Below, in pieces: positions 25,237 to 33,938 of a stretch of 64,000 bases of DNA. The notes under the pieces were generated by a model that saw nothing but the letters and a program-made list of their open reading frames with translations, made no database searches and was not told the DNA's origin. How positions within the stretch are numbered: position 1 is the first letter of the stretch; each line of letters starts with the position of its first letter. The stretch is from Sphingobacteriales bacterium. Its GTDB lineage: Bacteria; Bacteroidota; Bacteroidia; Chitinophagales; Chitinophagaceae. The DNA lies in assembly GCA_004144175.1 (NCBI GenBank), contig SEFT01000004.1, positions 248,001-312,000 on the forward strand. Direction: 5' to 3'. The translations under genes were made by a program, and so were the position numbers.

Positions 25237-25722
25237 ATGCAAAAGATAACGCCGTTTCTCTGGTTCGATAATAATGCAGAAGAAGCTATACAACTATACA
25301 CATCGCTTTTTAAGAACTCAAAAGTAAAAGACATTGTACGGTATGGCCCTATGGGACCCGGCCCGGAAGGCAGCGTGATGACCGCTTCGTTCGAAATAGA
25401 AGGCCAGGAATTTGCGGTGATCAACGGCGGGCCAATGTATAAGTTTACAGAAGCCGTTTCCTTTGTTATTCATTGCGATAGCCAGGAAGAAGTAGACCTC
25501 TACTGGAACAAGCTATCGGAAGGCGGACAGGAGCAGATGTGCGGCTGGCTAAAGGACCGCTTCGGACTGTCCTGGCAAATTATTCCGCGTGCAATGATAC
25601 AAATGTTCAAAGACAAAGATGGCAAACGCGCGCAACGCGCCATGCAGGCCATGATGAAAATGCGCAAAATAGATATACCTGCACTACAGCGGGCATTTGA
25701 TGGCGAGACAGCAGATGCGTAA
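25237..25722 (+). CDS. VOC / PhnB-like glyoxalase-fold protein
   Basis: 161-residue protein of the PhnB (3-demethylubiquinone-9-methyltransferase-like) branch of the vicinal oxygen chelate superfamily. Signature segments are ITPFLWFDNNAEEAIQLYTSLF, VMTASFEIEGQEFAVINGG and the C-terminal CGWLKDRFGLSWQIIPRAM. Despite the old name, these proteins have no demonstrated methyltransferase activity. It converges on the alpha/beta hydrolase gene with five bases between the stops. Confidence 0.9.
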   Translation: MQKITPFLWFDNNAEEAIQLYTSLFKNSKVKDIVRYGPMGPGPEGSVMTASFEIEGQEFAVINGGPMYKFTEAVSFVIHCDSQEEVDLYWNKLSEGGQEQMCGWLKDRFGLSWQIIPRAMIQMFKDKDGKRAQRAMQAMMKMRKIDIPALQRAFDGETADA

Positions 25723-25727
25723 CCCTG

Positions 25728-26720
25728 CTACTGCTTCTTGTCCAGAAATTCTATCAGGTCTTTATGATACCGACCAGGGATTTCGAGATGTGGCAGGTGG
25801 CCTACACCTTCATACGATATGAGCTTTGCGCCTGGGATTGCATTAGCAGCTTGTTTGCCAAGTGCACGGTAGTCGCCCAGCTTTTCGGCTAAGGGTCCGG
25901 GTGCATTCCTCGCTAGTTTGGTTCTATCTTCGGTGCCCACCACTACCAGTGTGGGCACTTTTATGTTAGCAAATTCATGCACTACCGGCTGGTTGAAGAT
26001 CATATCATAGGTCACGGCACTCACCCATGCATTGTTATCGGCCATGCGGCTGCGCGTCATGCCATACTGCACATCTATCCACTCCTGGTATTCAGGCTTC
26101 CACTTAGGGTAGTAAGATGTTTTATGGTATTGGGTAATACTTCCGTAGCTGGCTTTCTTTTCGTCAGCATACCACTCATCTACCTTACGATAAGGAACAC
26201 CTTTACTACGCCAGTCCTCCAGGCCCAGCGCATCTTCCAGCACCAATACCGTCACCCTATCAGGGTAACTTAGCGCAAAACGGCTGGCCAGCATACCGCC
26301 CATCGAGTGACCGATGATCGCAGCTCTGTCTATATTCAGTGTGTCAAGCAGTTGTCTTGTAAGATCGGCCAGTAATGAGAAGCTGTATTGCACCATAGGC
26401 TTTGAAGACTTACCAAAGCCCAGTGCATCGGGCGCTATCACTCTGTAGCCGGCACCTGTGAGGGCATCTATCGTCCCCTTCCAGTAGGCAGATGGAAAAT
26501 TCTTTCCGTGCATCAATACAACGGTGCTGCCGTTAGGCCTGGCAGCCTGCACGTCCATATAAGCCAGTTCCACAGGCGTTTGCTGTACGTTGGTACGCAT
26601 ATAGCTTACCGCAAATGGGTAGGAGTAATTTTCAAGACGTGCGCCCAGCGTATCGTATTTCTGAGCATTGGTATTCAATGATGTGCCAATCAGCAAAAGC
26701 AAAACAGCTATGATCCTCAT
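25728..26720 (-). CDS. Secreted alpha/beta hydrolase
   Basis: 330-residue exported hydrolase with signal peptide MRIIAVLLLLIGTSLNTNAQ. The catalytic triad is readable: S139 in IGHSMGG, D264 in VVGTEDRT and H307 in GVGHLPH; the oxyanion segment is VVLMHGKNFPSAYW. Overall similarity is to haloperoxidase/epoxide-hydrolase-like esterases. The substrate is unknown. It lies alone on the minus strand. Confidence 0.9.
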   Translation of the reverse strand: MRIIAVLLLLIGTSLNTNAQKYDTLGARLENYSYPFAVSYMRTNVQQTPVELAYMDVQAARPNGSTVVLMHGKNFPSAYWKGTIDALTGAGYRVIAPDALGFGKSSKPMVQYSFSLLADLTRQLLDTLNIDRAAIIGHSMGGMLASRFALSYPDRVTVLVLEDALGLEDWRSKGVPYRKVDEWYADEKKASYGSITQYHKTSYYPKWKPEYQEWIDVQYGMTRSRMADNNAWVSAVTYDMIFNQPVVHEFANIKVPTLVVVGTEDRTKLARNAPGPLAEKLGDYRALGKQAANAIPGAKLISYEGVGHLPHLEIPGRYHKDLIEFLDKKQ

Positions 26721-26830
26721 ACCCGGAAAAGCAAAAAAATCAGGCCGCCTCTAATGTGCTCCTATTTGCAGATATAATTATATGGCATAGCCTTATTGCA
26801 CATATCCATAGCGCACCATCTATACAATGC

Positions 26831-26838
26831 TAGCTTTG
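26831..26838 (+). promoter_or_regulatory. Putative -7 box of the APC permease operon
   Basis: TAGCTTTG matches TAnnTTTG, 11 bases before the ATG at 26850. No good -33 element. Confidence 0.35.
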
Positions 26839-26849
26839 CACCATAAATA

Positions 26850-28187
26850 ATGACCGGACAAAACGAACTGAAGCAAGATAATCACCTGGAGCGGGGTCTA
26901 TCACTCACCCAGGCTACAGCTATCAATATGATAGACATGGTGGGCATCGGGCCGTTCGTTACCATACCGCTCATCGTCAGTGCATTTCAGGGACCGATGT
27001 CTATACTGGCATGGCTACTGGGCGCACTGCTTGCCTATATGGACGGTATGGTATGGGCCGAGATGGGTGCCAAATGGCCGCAGGCAGGTGGCAGCTATGT
27101 GTTCCTGCAAAAGCTGTTCGGGAAAGGCGGTAAGCTCATGGCCTTCCTGTTCATTTGGCAAACGATTATACAGGCGCCCCTTGTAGCAGCCAGCGGTGCC
27201 ATAGGCTTCTCGCAGTACCTTACCTACCTCATTCCGCTGGATACTATGCAGCAAAAGATGGTGAGCGGTGGATTAGTCATATTGCTGGTCGTCCTGTTGT
27301 ATCGCAACATCCAAAGCATCGGCAAGCTATCCATTGTTCTTTCTGTTATTACTATTGGCACTATACTGTGGCTGGTAGTGGCAGGCTTACCAAAGTTCAG
27401 CGCAGCACAGGCATTCGACTGGCATAGCTCAGCAAGCAGCAGCATATCACCTTTGTTCTTTACAGTACTGGCGCAGGCGTCGCTCAAGTCGGTTTACTCT
27501 TACCTGGGCTATTACAATGTATGCCACCTGGGTGCCGAGATAAAAGACCCAGAGCGAAACATACCGCGCAGCATATTCATATCCATCACAGGTATCGCCA
27601 TCCTGTACCTCAGTATGCAGACCGTATTGCTAGGTGTATTACCCTGGCAGCAGATAGCAGGCTCCGAATTTATCATCAGTACCTATTTCGAGCATATTTA
27701 TAACCATACTGCCGGGCAGATAGCCACGGTGCTGGTGCTATGTATTGCAATAGCCTCCCTTTTTTCTGTATTGCTTGGGTACTCACGCGTACCCTATGCG
27801 GCTGCGCAGAATGGCGACTTCTTTGAGATATTTGGCAGGGTGCACAGCAAGCATAAGTTTCCGCATGTGTCGTTACTGGCTATTGGCGGATTGGCATTTA
27901 TATTCAGCCTGCTCTTTAAGATGAAGGAAGTGATCACGGCCATCATCACTATGCGTATACTGATACAGTTTGTATCACAGGCAGTGGGCGTTATTGCCTG
28001 GCATATCAATAAGCCTGCCGAGCACAGACCGTTCAAGATGCCCCTATTCCCGATACCTGCTATCATCAGCATCATTATCTGGCTGTTTATACTGGTACTG
28101 AGCGATATTTTATTCATTGCTATTGCGCTGGGCATCATCGTCACAGGCATTATACTCTATTTTATCAAACAAGCTTATACGAAATGA
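26850..28187 (+). CDS. APC-family amino acid/polyamine permease
   Basis: Inner-membrane transporter of 445 residues with about 12 hydrophobic helices. The N-terminal motif GLSLTQATAINMIDMVGIGPFVTIP and the glycine-rich MVWAEMGAKWPQAGGSYVFLQ are APC-superfamily signatures. It likely takes up an amino acid; specificity is not readable. Its last four bases (ATGA) overlap the start of the DsbA-like gene, so the two are translationally coupled. Confidence 0.88.
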   Translation: MTGQNELKQDNHLERGLSLTQATAINMIDMVGIGPFVTIPLIVSAFQGPMSILAWLLGALLAYMDGMVWAEMGAKWPQAGGSYVFLQKLFGKGGKLMAFLFIWQTIIQAPLVAASGAIGFSQYLTYLIPLDTMQQKMVSGGLVILLVVLLYRNIQSIGKLSIVLSVITIGTILWLVVAGLPKFSAAQAFDWHSSASSSISPLFFTVLAQASLKSVYSYLGYYNVCHLGAEIKDPERNIPRSIFISITGIAILYLSMQTVLLGVLPWQQIAGSEFIISTYFEHIYNHTAGQIATVLVLCIAIASLFSVLLGYSRVPYAAAQNGDFFEIFGRVHSKHKFPHVSLLAIGGLAFIFSLLFKMKEVITAIITMRILIQFVSQAVGVIAWHINKPAEHRPFKMPLFPIPAIISIIIWLFILVLSDILFIAIALGIIVTGIILYFIKQAYTK

Positions 28188-28816
28188 AACCTACGATACT
28201 ATATGTAATGGATCCGCTCTGTGGCTGGTGTTATGGCTTTAGCCCTGTAATGCAGCTACTGCAACAGAACTATAAAGACCAATTCAACTTCAGAGTAGTG
28301 CCGGGCGGCATGATAACCGGGGCAAGAGTAAAGGCGGTATCTGTAATGGCCGAATACATACTAGGCGCGTACACAAGGGTAGAAGAATACTCGGGCGTAA
28401 AGTTTGGCGAGCCGTACCTGGACCTGCTACGAAAAGGCACTGAAATAAGCGACTCAGAACCGCCATGCCGTGCCATCCATACCTTTCAGCAATTAATGCC
28501 CGAACGCGGACTCGGCTTTGCCCACCATCTTCAACTCAAGCAATTCGTAGACGGCAAAAGCTTCAATGAAGAAAATACCTATAAAGAACTGGCGCTGGAG
28601 TTTGGCCTCGACGCACAGGCGTTTGTTACCACTATGAACTCAGAAGAAAGCCGCTACGGCACACAGCAGGAGTTTCAGTGGGTACAGGCTGCGGGCATTA
28701 CAGGCTTTCCCTGCACTATTATGCAAAAAGATGATAAATACTATATGCTGGCACGCGGCTTCCAGGATTATAAAGGCGTGGAAAGCGTATTGCAACGGGT
28801 ATTAGCTGATATATAA
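28184..28816 (+). CDS. DsbA/FrnE-like thioredoxin-fold protein
   Basis: 210-residue protein with an N-terminal redox motif DPLCGWCYGF (C13, C16) and a DsbA-type helical insertion followed by a cis-Pro region (GITGFPCTIM). No signal peptide is present, so it is probably cytoplasmic, like FrnE and 2-hydroxychromene isomerase relatives. The CGWC pair and the extra C near GFPCT suggest oxidoreductase activity. The start overlaps the permease stop by four bases. Confidence 0.88.
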   Translation: MKPTILYVMDPLCGWCYGFSPVMQLLQQNYKDQFNFRVVPGGMITGARVKAVSVMAEYILGAYTRVEEYSGVKFGEPYLDLLRKGTEISDSEPPCRAIHTFQQLMPERGLGFAHHLQLKQFVDGKSFNEENTYKELALEFGLDAQAFVTTMNSEESRYGTQQEFQWVQAAGITGFPCTIMQKDDKYYMLARGFQDYKGVESVLQRVLADI

Positions 28817-28834
28817 AAACCGCGGCAGGCTACA

Positions 28835-29818
28835 TCACTCAAGAATGACATGGTCGTTCAGGCTCCGTTCCTTTCTCATACGGAGTTCGGCGCTTTTGTT
28901 TCGTTCTTGTTGTTCAAAGGTATTGAGCCCTATTGAAAATCGTTTTCGGTTTAATGAATCCGTATTGCCTTCAATATCATGAAATTCGTAGTAGGAAGCA
29001 TCCTTGTATTCCGATCGTTTGCCGTACAATGCCAGGTAATCATTGATACGCGCGTATTGGTAAGCAGGCAAGTCGCCTTTGTCGATACAGGAATATAGCT
29101 TTTCATTCAATGTTCGGCCTCTGCTGCTGTAGTAGTGTAACAGCATAAAAAATACTCTTCTGTCTTGCATCTCCAGCCCTATTCCATTATTAAGTACAAA
29201 TCTGGCATTGTTCGCAGAATCCTGTTCCGTTAGCGGAAGCCCTATCAGCCGCTCACCTGGATAACCATAAGCACCTATTATACGGGATATTTCCCTATAC
29301 TCCTTCTTGTTGTTTCGCACCCATTGCAGTCCATACAGTGTGTGCCGGAACAATATGAACCCATCATTTACTTTACGTGTATAATGATAATCTTTTACAA
29401 GGAGTTCGTTTACCTCGGCTGCAAGTGCAGTGTTGATTTTAGAGCGGTATATTGTATGCAAACTATCCTTTTGCAAGGTTGTCTTTTGACAAGGTATGTA
29501 TTCCAACGCTTTTTTCGTGATATTATTAGATCGGATGACCCAAAGCGGTACCCCCTGTAAAAAAGCCCTTGTAAGCCATGCATCAGCACGAACGGTATCA
29601 TTAAGCGCACAACTTATCTGCAATGCTTTGATGCAATGCCTGGCGTATACAAAGGAGTAGCTATGAAAGATTGTATCAAGTCTGGGTACTGCATCTTCAA
29701 GCCTTTCCGACAACACATCTTCATCTACACGGTTAAAGACATGCTGGTAAGCAATGTAGCTCTGAGCTGATGCCATGAAATGCAACAATGTACAAAACAG
29801 TACAAGCAATAAACGCAT
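28835..29818 (-). CDS. Secreted protein of unknown function
   Basis: 327-residue exported protein with signal peptide MRLLLVLFCTLLHFMASAQ. The body is almost wholly helical, with repeat-like Arg/Glu-rich segments and a two-Cys pair (HCIKALQISC). It ends in KERSLNDHVILE. I do not recognise a family and see no enzyme motif. It lies downstream of tatC on the same strand, 55 bases away, but has no Tat motif. Confidence 0.65.
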   Translation of the reverse strand: MRLLLVLFCTLLHFMASAQSYIAYQHVFNRVDEDVLSERLEDAVPRLDTIFHSYSFVYARHCIKALQISCALNDTVRADAWLTRAFLQGVPLWVIRSNNITKKALEYIPCQKTTLQKDSLHTIYRSKINTALAAEVNELLVKDYHYTRKVNDGFILFRHTLYGLQWVRNNKKEYREISRIIGAYGYPGERLIGLPLTEQDSANNARFVLNNGIGLEMQDRRVFFMLLHYYSSRGRTLNEKLYSCIDKGDLPAYQYARINDYLALYGKRSEYKDASYYEFHDIEGNTDSLNRKRFSIGLNTFEQQERNKSAELRMRKERSLNDHVILE

Positions 29819-29873
29819 ACGATAACATGCAGTGTACCAACTGCACGTCTAAAATACTTTATATCAGTGTTAC

Positions 29874-30707
29874 TTAAGCAACCTTTTTCGCCAATACACG
29901 ACCACTGATCTTAATACTCGCCTCGTACAGGAAGGTAAGCGGTATGGCCACCAGCCATATCGAGAGCCAGTCGGGCGGAGTGATGACAGCTGCCAGCACC
30001 AGGATAACGATGATGGCGTATTTCCTTTTTTCACGCATCAGCTTAGGCGTCAGCATACCTATGCGCGACAGGAAATAAACGACCACCGGCAACTCAAATA
30101 CCAGCCCCATACCCAGTATCATATCATTCAGCGTATCGTAATAGTTCGACATGGTGATGATATTCTCAAACGATGGGCTGAGCTGATATGCCGCAAAGAA
30201 ATTGACCGTGAAAGGCACGACTACAAAGTAGGCGAACAAAACACCCGAGAAGAACAATATAGACGCCCATAGAACGAGCCCGCTGGCTGCATTCGCCTCC
30301 TTACTGGTAAGGGCAGGCTTAATGAACCGCCATATCTCCCAAAACACATAAGGCGAAGCGATGATAAAGCCAATGATAAAAGAAGAAGAAAAGCTCATCA
30401 TGAACTGGCCGGATAGCTCCGTGTTCTGAAACTGCATATTGATCTGCTTCATACAAAGGCCGTCTACATGTACCAGCCTAGCCAGTGAGCACATAGCCTG
30501 GTACGACACAAAGTCGACATGCGCCGGGCCAAGGATGATGCGGTCGAATATCCACTCGATATTGAAGAAGATAACAACCGAACACACAATGACCATCAGC
30601 AGCGATCTGATGATATGCCAGCGCAACTCCTCTATATGGTCGGTTACACTCATGGCCCCATCGGGGCTGCTCTTGCTCTTTGCTATAATGGCTCTTATAA
30701 TGCTCAC
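29874..30707 (-). CDS. tatC: Twin-arginine translocase subunit TatC
   Basis: Inner-membrane core of the Tat pathway, which binds the twin-arginine signal of folded substrates. The 277 residues have six membrane helices and the hallmark N-terminal stretch DHIEELRWHIIRSLLM with the Glu that contacts the RR motif. A longer-than-usual first periplasmic loop, with CSLARLVHVDGLCM, is typical of Bacteroidota. tatA lies 33 bases upstream on the same strand, so tatA-tatC is an operon. No tatB is seen, as usual in this phylum. Confidence 0.96.
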   Translation of the reverse strand: MSIIRAIIAKSKSSPDGAMSVTDHIEELRWHIIRSLLMVIVCSVVIFFNIEWIFDRIILGPAHVDFVSYQAMCSLARLVHVDGLCMKQINMQFQNTELSGQFMMSFSSSFIIGFIIASPYVFWEIWRFIKPALTSKEANAASGLVLWASILFFSGVLFAYFVVVPFTVNFFAAYQLSPSFENIITMSNYYDTLNDMILGMGLVFELPVVVYFLSRIGMLTPKLMREKRKYAIIVILVLAAVITPPDWLSIWLVAIPLTFLYEASIKISGRVLAKKVA

Positions 30708-30740
30708 GATGTATTGCTGGTATTGGTAAAGCCGCGGTTA

Positions 30741-30956
30741 TTATTGTTCGGTAGATTTTGCTATTTCAGGCACAGCATCTGTTTCTTTGCCTTCTTTTGC
30801 ATTCTTAAACTCGCGCATGCCTTTACCTAGGCCCTTAGCAAGTTCCGGTATCTTTTTACCGCCAAAGAGTACTACTACTGCCAGCAGTATAAATATCCAC
30901 TCGCTGCCGCCCGGCATCGATATCAGTAATTGTGGTTGAATGTTGAGCAATGTCAT
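30741..30956 (-). CDS. tatA: Twin-arginine translocase subunit TatA
   Basis: 71-residue TatA: one membrane helix (EWIFILLAVVVLFGGKKIPELA) followed by the amphipathic helix KGLGKGMREFKNAKEG and an acidic tail. FGGKKIPELAKGLGKG is diagnostic. It precedes tatC and follows two ferritin-like genes on the same strand; a hairpin lies between the ferritin-like gene and tatA. Confidence 0.95.
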   Translation of the reverse strand: MTLLNIQPQLLISMPGGSEWIFILLAVVVLFGGKKIPELAKGLGKGMREFKNAKEGKETDAVPEIAKSTEQ

Positions 30957-30998
30957 TGTAAAGAGTTTTTATAATTATTATGTAGAATAGTAAAATTT

Positions 30999-31024
30999 GG
31001 GAGGTCGCATCGCTGCAACCTCCC
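30999..31024 (-). terminator. Weak terminator between the ferritin-like genes and tatA
   Basis: GGGAGGT / ACCTCCC outer stem with an inner GCA/TGC pair. Read on the minus strand it is followed by AAATTTTAC. It lies 25 bases after the ferritin-like stop and could reduce read-through into tatA. Confidence 0.5.
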
Positions 31025-31048
31025 TGGTTATACAGAACCAGTATTATA

Positions 31049-31867
31049 CTATGGAACGATGAACGGCTCCACGATCTTCAGTACCTGATCTTTGGTCAGT
31101 GGCTCGTCGAACGCCTCTGTAGCTGCGTTAGCAGATATACCACCAAGGCCTGTTATCGTAACACCACCTTGTACTGCCAGGTCTTCACCATCATAAATAG
31201 CTTGTACCATCGGGTCCGGCGACTGTTTGCCTGTTATCCACGGCTTGTTAGCAGTCTGGCCGGCGTTCATGCGCATCCAGCGTATATGCGACGCGTGGCG
31301 TGCTTCTACCGAGTGGATGTTCAGCGCTGCTGTCAGCACGTCGTTGTTAGTTATCAGGTTGCCTGCTTGTCCTTTATAAGCACGCACCCCTGTATCTTCA
31401 AATGCCTGCGCAACAGTCAGCAGCAGCGAGTAGTTTGAAAACGCAGTAGCAAATGGACCTGTTCCCGAACCCTTACCACCTGAAAAATCGAATTTGGGTT
31501 TTGGTACCGGCGTTCCATTGGCTGCCGTTATTGCCGTTTTCAAAAAGTTTACGTGTGCATTCTCGTGATCGCGGATGGTAATAAACGCGTTCTTTGCTGA
31601 CTCCGTAGGGAATGTAGACATAGAAACGGCCATTGTGTAGAACTCCGCTTCGAGGTACTCCAGCGTCAGTGCGAAGTTCAGCGTATCTGTGATCAGGTCC
31701 GTAGATTTACCATAAGCCTTGTTGAACAACGAGCCCAGTGCAAATGGCATCGCAGTCAATGCTATTTTGCGGCTCCAGTTCTTTATCACGCTTCTGCGTT
31801 CGCTGGTGCGCTCAAAGAATTCCGGATCGGAATTGGCTATTTCATTAATTATATTGGATAAGTTCAT
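31049..31867 (-). CDS. Ferritin-like domain protein (Ferritin_2 type)
   Basis: 272-residue protein with a four-helix ferritin-like domain. Metal-ligand-type positions are clear: EYLEAEFY, then DHENAHVNF (ExxH), AFEDTGVRAY, and SVEARHASH (ExxH), the E...ExxH...E...ExxH layout of di-iron proteins. Near the N-terminus is SERRSVIK followed by a hydrophobic stretch, a weaker Tat-like signal than in its neighbour. It lies 11 bases after the paralogue and before tatA. Desiccation-related and surface-associated members exist; activity is unknown. Confidence 0.85.
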   Translation of the reverse strand: MNLSNIINEIANSDPEFFERTSERRSVIKNWSRKIALTAMPFALGSLFNKAYGKSTDLITDTLNFALTLEYLEAEFYTMAVSMSTFPTESAKNAFITIRDHENAHVNFLKTAITAANGTPVPKPKFDFSGGKGSGTGPFATAFSNYSLLLTVAQAFEDTGVRAYKGQAGNLITNNDVLTAALNIHSVEARHASHIRWMRMNAGQTANKPWITGKQSPDPMVQAIYDGEDLAVQGGVTITGLGGISANAATEAFDEPLTKDQVLKIVEPFIVP

Positions 31868-31878
31868 TGTTGTGGTTT

Positions 31879-32592
31879 TTATTGAGTTGGTAAATTGCTT
31901 GCGTTGATCTTGGTCTTGATAAATTTGGCAGCTGCAGCTAGTACCTCGTTTGGCATCAGTGCTTTATCCAGACCGTTAGCGTCGATCACGGTGCTATCTG
32001 CAAAAGAACCCGGACTGATGAGATCGCGGATGTACGCAGCGTGGCGTGCCTCTACCGACACGATCTTACCTGCAAGCAACAGGTAATCTACACTTGTGAT
32101 CAGTTTACCGGCTCCGTTGTAGGCCTGTACGCCCAGGTCTTCAAATGTTTTGGCAGCAGCCAGTACGCTGGCCCTGTTACCAAAATCGATGCTGCCGAAA
32201 TCTGCTTCCAATGCGGGTATTGCGTTGGTATTCAGTGCTGCCTTGAAGAATTCGCGGTGTCCTACTTCATGGTCGCGGATGTCAGTCAGCAAAGCTGTTT
32301 CAGTGGCAGTGATGCCTGAATACTGAGATTGGATAACCTTTGTGTAGAATGCAGCTTCGAGCTGTTCCAGTGCATAGGCATAGTTCAGTATTCCTACGTC
32401 TCCACTGCCCAGGTTTACAGCTTTGTCTTCGTCCAAAACGATGCCGTTATCATCGCTATCTTTGTTACAAGAGTCGAGCAGAATGCCGGCGGCAAACAGC
32501 CCACCGGTAAGGCCTAAGAAGCCTCTGCGCGAAAATGCCGTAGCTGTCTTATTGTCGGCAGCAGCAAGCTCGGAAAGCAAGTCTTTCTTCAT
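31879..32592 (-). CDS. Ferritin-like Tat lipoprotein (Ferritin_2 type)
   Basis: 237-residue paralogue of the next gene. The N-terminus FSRRGFLGLTGGLFAAGILLDSC is a textbook twin-arginine signal (SRRGFL) ending in a lipobox-like Cys. The ferritin-like domain has EQLEAAFYT, DHEVGHREFF (ExxH), TFEDLGVQAY and SVEARHAAY (ExxH). It is predicted to be exported folded, with metal, and lipid-anchored. It is the first gene of the ferritin-ferritin-tatA-tatC row. Confidence 0.88.
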   Translation of the reverse strand: MKKDLLSELAAADNKTATAFSRRGFLGLTGGLFAAGILLDSCNKDSDDNGIVLDEDKAVNLGSGDVGILNYAYALEQLEAAFYTKVIQSQYSGITATETALLTDIRDHEVGHREFFKAALNTNAIPALEADFGSIDFGNRASVLAAAKTFEDLGVQAYNGAGKLITSVDYLLLAGKIVSVEARHAAYIRDLISPGSFADSTVIDANGLDKALMPNEVLAAAAKFIKTKINASNLPTQ

Positions 32593-33083
32593 AGAAATTA
32601 TTGGTTAGAGTAAAAAATCAGTTTGGTGTCAGTTACCTTCTGAGTACAGTTACGAACAAAAAAGCGAAACGGATTTTTGATATTCGGAAATTATAGTGCC
32701 GTGTATTTTATGCCCAATCATCTTGCTTAACGTTCCTGTCCTTAGGCTATCCAAACATGCTACAGAAAAAAAATGATTACACTGATTATCACCGAAGTGT
32801 AGAAAATTAAATTTTTTATGAGATTTCTTTGAAATTTCTGGTGTTTCCAGAGTTGGGGAATAATAGTATCAACTACCTGTATGCTGCACAACAAAATTTT
32901 CAAGCTTTTGTAAAAAATCGCACAGTTGTTTAATGTTTAGTATTGCCGATACGACAATGGTTAAGCGTTTTTTTATGTGAAGTAATTGTTGTGGAAATTG
33001 CTTAACAGTTGCACCACGTAAGCATTTCTTTAACATCTGCTTGCCAAAGTGCTGCGTATATATGACCCAGAGGCCAAGCTGGT
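32593..33083. other. 491-base AT-rich intergenic region
   Basis: Divergent spacer between the ferritin-like operon (minus) and the MerR-type gene (plus). It contains T-rich runs and no ORF, tRNA or strong hairpin I can support. It probably holds both promoters, but no full TAnnTTTG box with a matching TTG was found. Confidence 0.6.
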
Positions 33084-33938
33084 ATGAGACTATTTTCGAT
33101 TAAGGAGCTAGAACGATTTTCGGACATTAAAGCGCACACCATACGGACATGGGAGAAACGCTAAAGTATATTCACCCCGCAAAGAACGAGTGGAAACATC
33201 AGGCACTACCAACCTGACGATGTACAGCGGCTGCTACATATCAGCCTGCTTTCCGATCAGGGCTATAAGATATCAAAGCTTCAGCAGCTGAGGGGTGATG
33301 AATTAAGGCAACGCATACTTTCTATAAAGTCTGAATCGCTGAGGCAGCGGTTCAACGTGCATCGCCTTATTATGCACATGTACGCCAGCAATACAGATGA
33401 GCTTGAGGCTGTGCTGGACGAGTCGATGATGGCCTGGGGTATAGATGCTACTATTGAGAAGGTGATCATTTCTTTCCTTGAGCGAACGGAGACGCTATCT
33501 TACAGAGATACCAGTATTGAGGCGCATTTTGCAGTAACCGCTATACGCAGGAAGCTTATACTTGGCATTGAACATGCAAAACCAGTTGCAGCAGATGCTA
33601 AGACAGCACTCTTGTTCTTGCCAAAAGGTGAGCACTTCGACCTGATACTGCTGTACATGTGCTATGTGCTGAAGAATAAAGGGGTAAAGGTATTTTACCT
33701 CGGCACCAATATATCGCTGGAGAACCTGAAGCTTGTTTATAAAGACAAACTACCCGATAGCCTCTATTGCTATATGGCCAATAAGAGCAGTTTTCCGCTA
33801 AGCGACTATACTGCGTTTGCCAATGCTACAACTTCATTGACCAACATGTATATAACACATGCCGAAGAAGAGGCGCCTTATGGCGATAACGGTAAGCTAT
33901 CCTTTCCGAACTATAAGGACGCTTTAGGACTGCACTAG
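33084..33938 (+). pseudogene. MerR-type regulator with a B12-binding-like domain, interrupted by in-frame TAA
   Basis: From ATG 33084 the frame encodes a MerR helix-turn-helix, MRLFSIKELERFSDIK...TIRTWEKR, then TAA at 33162-33164. The same frame then continues without another stop for 257 codons: SIFTPQRTSGNIRHYQPDDVQRLL completes the MerR domain, followed by a helical linker and a Rossmann-like domain (KTALLFLPKGEHFDLILLYMCYVL, VKVFYLGTNISLENL). The TAA stands at the conserved Tyr of WEKRY. The B12 His ligand motif DxHxxG is absent. The gene converges on the response regulator with a four-base overlap. Pseudogene, error, or restart are all open. Confidence 0.7.

Noticed and set aside
26850-28816. 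Operon-encoded amino-acid redox system (APC permease plus DsbA-like protein) as a novel pathway
   Set aside because: The two are translationally coupled but the evidence for a joint pathway is only the ATGA overlap; no substrate or shared motif supports a claim.
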